Assembly (NCBI GenBank): GCA_021234155.1
Contig: JAJEKV010000015.1
Location: 3,918,455-3,982,454, forward strand
Length of the DNA: 64,000 nt
Reading direction: 5' to 3'
DNA from: Isoetes taiwanensis
Taxonomy: Eukaryota; Streptophyta; Lycopodiopsida; Isoetales; Isoetaceae
This document shows, one piece after another, positions 57,749 to 64,000 of the stretch. Position 1 is the stretch's first letter. Each line of letters begins with the position of its first letter. Below the pieces are notes generated by a model. That model was given only the letters and a program-made list of their open reading frames with translations, was not told the DNA's origin and made no database searches. Position numbers and translations under genes: made by a program.

Positions 57749-58420
57749 CTACTACACTAGCGCCATCCCCTTTAGCACCAATAGAAGTGCATTTTTTTGA
57801 AGCTGGAAATTTCTTAATGCCATTAATAATAATTAACTCCAAACCTCCACACATATTGAGCAAGTGGCTGCCTTGTGGTTGCACCTCACCATAGCGGTCC
57901 TCCGTGTCTCTAGCCCACCCGGCTGCTTCCAATTCTTCTTTGCTCATTTGTTCCATCCAAATAGGATCTCCTGAGTCATTAGCAACATATGCTTGCCTAT
58001 TAGCAATTCTACTATTAAAGTCCCCCATCAGAATAAGATCACCCTGTGCACTTAGGTCCAAAGCATCCTGCTCTAAATGATGGAAAGGATCATCCTTATC
58101 CATATCTGCTGCTGCATATGTTGGTGATTCTCTCGGTGGGAAGTAGCAGCCTGCAACATATATTTTTTTTGTTTTTCCTATGCACTCCAGCCAGATGTAC
58201 TGTTTAGACGAGTCCTTCTTAATCAGCTTTACCACATCCAAAAGATGCTTTCTAATATAGCAGGCAATTCCTCCAAAACCTTTCCTTCTCCATCCTTTTA
58301 CATTCCACACAGAGTGCAGTAACATAAATCCGTTTATTTATGGAAGTCCATATTCTTCGTGTTCATGTGTTTCTACCAGGAAGACCACATCCCATGATTT
58401 GAGAACATCTTTCTTTATAC
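57749..58420 (-). pseudogene. LINE APE-type endonuclease domain
   Basis: Minus-strand frame reads LKSWDVVFLVETHEHEEYGL (catalytic Glu in VET), a TAA near 58346, then GFGGIACYIRKHLLDVVKL, YIWLECIGKTKKIYVAGCYF, LILMGDFNSRIANRQ (GDFN motif) and LELIIINGI, up to GASVV at the insertion point. The SDHYPI block that completes the domain is on the other side of the insert at about 54640. The domain nicks the target DNA to prime reverse transcription. Confidence 0.92.
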
Positions 58421-58439
58421 TAAAGGGATTTTGAGTGTT

Positions 58440-58640
58440 TGTCATCAATTTCAATTTTGCACCGTTAGATCAAATGGATGGCCAGATGTGGTTTTTTCAA
58501 AACGGTTGTATTGAAAGTGTGTCGATTCTGTTTTGGCTTTTCAGTTTTCACTGTTCTTTGATCAACGTTTATTTTTTACCGTTAGATCAAGTAATCAATT
58601 TTTATTTTTGACCGTTAAAACAAATGGATGGCTGTGTCTC
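58440..58640. repeat. Repeated CCGTTAGATCAAATGGATGG motif
   Basis: CCGTTAGATCAAATGGATGG at 58462-58481, CCGTTAGATCAA at 58581 and CCGTTAAAACAAATGGATGG at 58612 occur in a short leader-like stretch between the LINE 5' edge and the trihelix-like ORF. This resembles subterminal repeats of plant transposons. Confidence 0.5.
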
Positions 58641-58802
58641 GCAGCGCAGCGCAATGGCTAGGCCTATGGCAAGAATACAGAATCCATATTTTGTCAAAGT
58701 TGGAGCGATGGCTATGGCAGGCGATGGCAGTGCTTGGGGTGTCCTTACGGCGAGTGCGATGTTCAAAGCAACGACGACCCATCTACAAGTTTTCCTTCTA
58801 CA

Positions 58803-59408
58803 ATGGTAAATCCTTCTGATGACATTCTTCTTTCATCCCCTTCTTCCCCATCTCGCCGCCTTAAGAAACGTTGTCGCCGTAGATCCGATGTGGCTCAAAG
58901 GACAGACCATGCTGTTAAGGTTTTGATCGGAGTTTTCAGATTGCTTCGTTGTAATGGTGCCTATGATGATGAAGAAAATCGTTTGGCACAGACATCACAG
59001 GTAAAGAACGTGCCTCATGAGCATATATGGAAATGTGTTTCTAGGGCAATGCAACTTAAAGGGCATAACTTCGATGCACGACAGTGTAACACCAAATTCA
59101 AGGGATTGAAAGCTGAGTATCAAGCTACCTTAGATCTTTTAGGGTTTACAAATTGCTCGCATTCTGAAATCCCTGATGGCTGGGATGATTTGCCAAACTT
59201 GAGCTCTGCATGCAGGGAAAAGGCAAGAAAATTTAAATTCTTTCATGATATGAAGGGGTATTATGTTGGGCGCCCAGCTTGGTCATGCCACGGGGTCATG
59301 GAGATACAAAAAAGCTTCTCCATGCATCCGTTTGAGCCTAAGGAATATGATATAACAGAGTTGCAGCAGAATTTCTTGTCAAAATATCTGTCTAGCAAAC
59401 ATCAATAG
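58803..59408 (+). CDS. Trihelix/Myb-SANT-like DNA-binding protein, 201 aa
   Basis: ORF from ATG at 58803 (an upstream ATG at 58734 in the same frame would add 23 residues). The basic N-terminus RRLKKRCRRRS is followed by a three-helix region: HAVKVLIGVFRLLRC, then VPHEHIWKCVSRAMQLKGHN and FDARQCNTKFKGLKAEYQAT. This fits the plant trihelix/Myb-SANT-like fold (W..V...M...G..R...QC..KF..L...Y). The second half (WDDLPNLSSACREKARKFKF) is not known to me. Such proteins are host transcription factors or the second protein of PIF/Harbinger transposons; no transposase was found nearby. The frame is intact. Confidence 0.55.
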   Translation: MVNPSDDILLSSPSSPSRRLKKRCRRRSDVAQRTDHAVKVLIGVFRLLRCNGAYDDEENRLAQTSQVKNVPHEHIWKCVSRAMQLKGHNFDARQCNTKFKGLKAEYQATLDLLGFTNCSHSEIPDGWDDLPNLSSACREKARKFKFFHDMKGYYVGRPAWSCHGVMEIQKSFSMHPFEPKEYDITELQQNFLSKYLSSKHQ

Positions 59409-61055
59409 CCCTTGAATAGTAGAAGAAGCATTCAGGTCTTGCATGCCAGCGACGACTTCTCTTTTCTGGAACATCAATGGGCCATCCAGCACCCAAGATC
59501 TGCTGAGATATTAACTTGGGCTTGCTTTTAGAAAACCTCAGCTTCTGTACGTATTTGGGCTTCCTTTTGTAATTATCACTTCTGTGTTTTCTTATTTCAA
59601 GCTAACAATTTTTTTTGAATTTTAGTCTTTCTGGACTTGCATCCAGATTAGGACGATTTTTTTCGATTTTGTTGAGGAGCATTTTGTTGAGAACCAAATA
59701 GCATAGAGTAGTTTCATACTAACAAAATGGTGTGTTTGATTTATATTTTCGTTGTATATCTTGATGGATAGCTTTCTTCTCCTCTGATCCTGATGCTAGA
59801 CAGAAAATGATTTGCATTTGCATCATTACGTTTGTGCATGCATAGTTATGAACCAGCAAAACAATGTTTCTATTTTTTTTTTATTTATATTTCCTTTGTA
59901 TTTTTTGATGGGTCTTCCTCTCATGTCCTGAATCCAGACAAAAAATGACTTGCATTTGCATCATTGCATTTGTGCATGTTTGGTTCTTTCACATGCTATG
60001 TAAAATCGCCCCATATGATATTTTTCCAGATTTTTCTGCTTCTGCTGTGTCGGTTGTTCAGACCATATGTTTTGTGGGGAATAGGTACGTTATCCCATAT
60101 TTATTTTTGCTTTGCATTTTTAGCTCCAAACCCATAGCGCAGAAAACTTGCCGGATTAACTCTGTTTGTCATGCATGCTCTTAACAGAATTGACACTTTA
60201 GCTTTTTTTTTTTTAATTGAAGTTCATGCATGTGCATCCATGTTTCTTGAATGATCTTTACTTGGTTAAAATCGTTGTGCACTGAATATCATGCTTGTGG
60301 TTGCTGTCAGGTCAGGGCTTCTAAAACCTAATGTAGTTGCAGAGGAACGTACCTTCTAAAACAGGAACTCCGGTTGCAGAGCTGAATACCTGATAACGAT
60401 TCAGGGATGGTGGTATCTTTATGATATTTAACATTTGACCATCGTTCTGTATGTTATGTGTCTCCTTGATGCAGTGATTGACATATTGCAGGCCGACCAA
60501 ATTTACTTAACCATTTAAGCATTCCTGCTGTCTGTTTCACACATCCTGAAAATTAGTATGACTGGGCTGAAGCATTTGGATCCTAAGAAGCATCTGCCCA
60601 TCTTTCACCTTAATGGCTGCACGACTGTCTAAGTTTAAGTTCATTCGGAACAAAATTAATGAGACAAATTATAAATTTGTCTTCACTTGGTCTCTTGTTA
60701 CACATGCTGCACTTTCCTCTCCTATCATGCTTCTACAGATTTGGACAAGTCAAATCAGATTGGAAATAGTAGCTCTAAGCAAGACCCAAAACATAGCACC
60801 CTTGAAGTGCATGAAGACATGCAGTTTCCAAATAATCACCTAGAACATTTTGAAAATCACATATGAATTATCTTTTCAAATGATCTCAGGAAACGAATAA
60901 TGCAAAAGACTTCATATTTAGCAAAATAGATGGATTTTACCAACGATAACTATATGTTTGGGGTTGGCATAGAAAATCTGATGTTTCTGCATTAAATGAA
61001 ACGTGAAGTAAGCAGAACTTGCATGGAATATTACCTTAAAGCGATCCATTTTGTA
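59409..61055. other. No recognisable gene; imperfect 180-bp duplication
   Basis: AAATGATTTGCATTTGCATC (59808) and AAATGACTTGCATTTGCATC (59944) head two related segments, each preceded by a TTGATGG..TCTTC..CTGATCC/CTGAATCC block. Small ORFs such as 60613-60843 show no family motif. Confidence 0.4.
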
Positions 61056-61058
61056 ACC

Positions 61059-61205
61059 TAAGTACTTTTTGATCCATTGAGATTCTGCAAAAGGGATAAA
61101 AAACTAGCTTGTATATACCTTTGCTAAAACATTGTTCACCTAAGTACTTTTCGATCCATTGAGATTCTAGCTTGTAAATACCTTTGCTAAAACATTGTTC
61201 AATCT
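61059..61205. repeat. 82-bp tandem duplication
   Basis: TAAGTACTTTTYGATCCATT and TACCTTTGCTAAAACATTGT occur twice, starting at 61059 and 61141; the second copy lacks about 17 bp. Confidence 0.8.
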
Positions 61206-61639
61206 GTCTGGTGCAGTCTATGGAGCAATTATTTGATGTGTCAAAAGTTTTGGTAATGGGCCATGCTCTTGTATGTACACATGCATTATCACCACAATGA
61301 AATTTAGAGCCAAGTAGTTCAGGGTTGTAGTCCTGGAAAATACCTTTCGATGCAATCTTGCGAGATGAATATAAAAATACGAAGCCAACTACCTAACCAA
61401 CTAATCCATTTATCACACATGATCATCTATATGATGCATTGAAAATAATTGTGAAGCCCTCTGCCACAACCAGCAAATGTAAGGTTCCATCAAGTTTCAT
61501 GTTACTGGGTATTCAAAATAACAGGTGTACATACTCCCCTTAAAGACACTCTTACGGACACTGCATATTTCATTAGGACAGACTCAAAGCGGATTTAAGG
61601 AAAACTCTGGCGCCAAGAATGCTATGAAATGTCCAGCAG

Positions 61640-62768
61640 CCAACTATACCTAGCTAAGCAAGAACTTGAATAAGATATGGGTCATTGAATAAGACTGGTA
61701 CAGAATAAACTTTTAATTTGTGAATCAGTGATGCTAAATTTCCCTAAAAAAACACGTGGTAAACATCAGAAAAAAGATGACATGACAACAAAATATAAGT
61801 TGAAATTTGCCAAGGAAGTTCGTGATGGAGCTTCTGCTCAGCAATAATCAAATGGAACGACGCTTCAATCTAGGGTAAAGAAATGTATATATCTAATCCC
61901 AGACTGCACCAACGAGAAAATAATTAGTTAGAAAAGCTTTGATCACTTCCACTAGGATAACATAATATAACAACTCCGAAAATGCATCAATTCAGAATAA
62001 TCGACAGTTGCAGAAGATTTGACCTAGGACTTCCAATTGTGGTATAGATCTATAGCAACAAGAACATGCCAACCAAATACCCATGCATGGATTCTTAGAA
62101 AGGTAAACGCTCATGACAGTTAAGTTGTTAAAGATGGAAATATAAAGCCATCTATGGGCTCACAAAATTTTCAATGTTTCATATTCTTTTTAAGAACCTT
62201 AATAGCCAACTCTACCTAGGTAAGCAAGAACTTGATTAAGATATGGATCATTGGATAAGACTGGTACAGAATAAACTTTTAATTTGTGAATGAGTGATGC
62301 TAAATTCCCCCAAAAAACATGTGGTAAACATCAGAAAAAAGATGACATGACAATAAATATAAGTTGAAATTTGCCAAGGAAGTTCGTGATGGAGCTTCTG
62401 CTCAGCAATAATCAAATGGAACGACGCTTCAATCTAGGGTAAAGAAATGTATATATCTAAGCCCAAACTACACCAACGAGAAAATAATTAGTTATAAAAG
62501 CTTCGACCACTTCCACCTGGGATAACAAATTATAACAACTCCAAAAATTCCTCAGCTCAGAATAATCGATAGTTGCATAAGATTTGATCTAGGACTTCCA
62601 ATTGTGGTACAAACGTATAGCAACAAGAACATGCCACCTAAGTACCCATGTATTGATTCTTAGAAAGGTAAACACTCATGACAGTAAAGTTGTTAAAGAT
62701 GGAAATATAAATTCATTTATGGGGTCACAAAATTTTAAATGTTTTATATTCTATTTAAGAACCTTAAT
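61640..62768. repeat. 565-bp direct tandem duplication
   Basis: 61640-62204 and 62206-62768 are similar throughout (both start CCAACTNTACCTAGNTAAGC and end near TTAAGAACCTTAAT), with scattered substitutions and small indels. No coding potential recognised in either. Confidence 0.85.
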
Positions 62769-63860
62769 TGAAACTGGAATCAAACTTACAACAATTGCTA
62801 TAATAATAGTCGTACGCTTCCAATTTGTCATATTTATTGATTGATAGTGTTTCAAACTAGAGAAGAATCATTTCTATAAGATAACTTGAGTTTGATTGTC
62901 ATGTTTGTTGTTACACAGTTGTGTTTGGCATCTAAACTACTTTACATCTTTTGTAATTGGCGCTCAAATACAACACATATTGCATTATATATTGCATTAT
63001 CTTTTATATATTCCGTATTACTACCCATTCTTTGCGACCACTCTAAATATTCACCATCAAGTTGCATGGAATTGTATTGCATGCACAAAGTTAGCAAAAT
63101 ATTGGTCTATGTGCAAAGTTAACAAATGTTGTTATACAACACTACATAATGGATTGTTACAATACACATCACACATCATTAGAGACCCACTTATCTCCAT
63201 TAAAAATTTGAAATACAACAGCCAAATTGCCCTCAATCTTCTCAACCATATCCCAATTTGTTAGTTTTGTTATTATTTCAAAGGATACCCCGCTTTTGCT
63301 TTGCAATGCCGAACTTAGTTTTCTATAATTCATACATAAAGCATTAACCTCTAAAAATCCCCATTTCCAAGAACATATAATCGATGATGTATCCATGTAG
63401 AACCTTGACCATTATCCTCAGGCATCATGGATGTTGCTCTATAAGAAATCATTGACAAATGTGGACATTGAATAATCACATCATGGATGTCGGTCTATAA
63501 GAAATCATCGACAAATTCATTATTCAATAATTGCAATTGAAAATAAGCAATTTGCAATGAGAATATTCTATGCTATCCAAGAGAGGAAGTCAATTTGGAC
63601 AAAGTGCAAGAGTTCCATCAAGAACTAAATGGGTGAATCTGTGTGTTCATTGCAAATGTTGTCTTGTGAGGCTATCATACTTGCATGATGAATGCGCAAT
63701 GAACATTTTAAACCTTCATAAGTTGTATTCTTTGAGCTCAATAAAAAAAAGTGCTTTAGAAGGACAATTTTAAACTTTCATCATAACAAATGACCATATA
63801 TACTAACTAGACATTCTTAACCATATTTTTATTAATTTTTGAACTTAATTCCAATGAAAA
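62769..63860. other. Non-coding; short duplication near 63425
   Basis: CATCATGGATGTNGNTCTAT and AAGAAATCATNGACAAAT recur at 63423 and 63480. This stretch lies upstream of the Helitron 3' end and may be part of that element. Confidence 0.4.
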
Positions 63861-63888
63861 GCCCAGCAATGCTGGGCACTTTTTCTAG
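63861..63888 (+). mobile_element. Helitron 3' terminus, second copy
   Basis: Hairpin GCCCAGC-AAT-GCTGGGC at 63861-63877, then ACTTTTT and CTAG (63885-63888) followed by T. Same stem as the end at 6981-7008, differing in loop and spacer. Confidence 0.75.
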
Positions 63889-64000
63889 TCATGTAATAAA
63901 GTGACATCGTCAGCCTTTCCATTAATGTTCCACATACAAAACCTGATGGTCTGACATCCCTATTCCTGTACTATGACTTTCCCATTCTTCCAGGTAACCA

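Larger units (their letters stand above)
52095..58420 (-). mobile_element. LINE non-LTR retrotransposon, split by a DNA transposon
   Basis: Minus strand, 5' to 3': APE endonuclease (58420-57749), a 3025-bp insert (54724-57748), the end of the endonuclease, reverse transcriptase and zinc-knuckle region (54723-52200), and a 3' UTR with terminal hairpin (52131-52104), AATAAA and (CATTT)n. The two halves join in frame across one copy of the 8-bp duplication. The left part of the endonuclease has one in-frame TAA near 58346 and the RT has a frameshift near 53200, so this copy is dead but not old. Same family as the fragment at 22158-23390. Confidence 0.92.

Overview
The window looks like nuclear DNA of a land plant with a large, repeat-rich genome. 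A fern or other non-seed vascular plant is my guess, from the style of the gene fragments; nothing here proves the species. Evidence for a plant: an HKT/Trk-type ion transporter, a UDP-glycosyltransferase fragment, a PPR fragment, a COI1-like leucine-rich-repeat exon, a rubisco-activase-like exon, a cyclin-T fragment and a short plastid psbC insertion. Spliced genes with GT-AG introns are visible. Few genes are intact; most recognisable coding sequence belongs to mobile elements or decayed gene pieces.

Layout. 1-593 (minus): 5' part of an HKT/Trk transporter running off the left edge. 600-5150: MITEs, tandem repeats and a decayed Ty3/gypsy gag zinc knuckle. 5270-6945: a 1.7 kb polypurine tract ending next to a Helitron 3' terminus (7008), which abuts a CACTA transposase piece (7009-7434). 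7.4-15.3 kb: mostly featureless, with a COI1-like exon, two MITEs and a cluster of palindromes. 15.5-23.6 kb: LINE 3' ends, an array of stem-loops with a constant 20-nt loop and varying stems (16986-17216), an F-box remnant, and two joined LINE fragments ending in (TC)n. 23.6-31 kb: duplicated non-coding repeats, GA microsatellites and a tRNA-derived SINE-like unit. 31.6-32.6 kb: cyclin-T pseudogene interrupted by a 66-bp LINE 3' end.

33.2-38.5 kb is the most interesting segment. A decayed transposase-like gene (minus) and a four-exon gene (plus) diverge from a 0.7 kb spacer holding three copies of the palindrome GTCGGCGCCGAC (one with a single substitution). The plus gene appears to join a ParB-like domain (DGNHR motif) to a permuted DNA-methyltransferase fold with an intact SAM-binding motif (DLFAGTG) but a degenerate catalytic motif (DLPT instead of DPPY). 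This may be a mobile element, or its domesticated remnant, carrying a ParB-methyltransferase.

39-52 kb: MITE copy, PPR and UGT pseudogenes, psbC insertion, a long hairpin, and a four-copy tandem repeat. 52.1-58.4 kb: a LINE (minus) with APE endonuclease and reverse transcriptase, split by a 3025-bp DNA transposon with 15-bp terminal inverted repeats and a perfect 8-bp target duplication. Removing the insert restores the LINE frame. The insert carries a rubisco-activase-like exon with its splice borders. 58.8-59.4 kb: small trihelix/Myb-like ORF. 59.4-64 kb: non-coding, with a 565-bp tandem duplication and a second Helitron 3' end of the same family.
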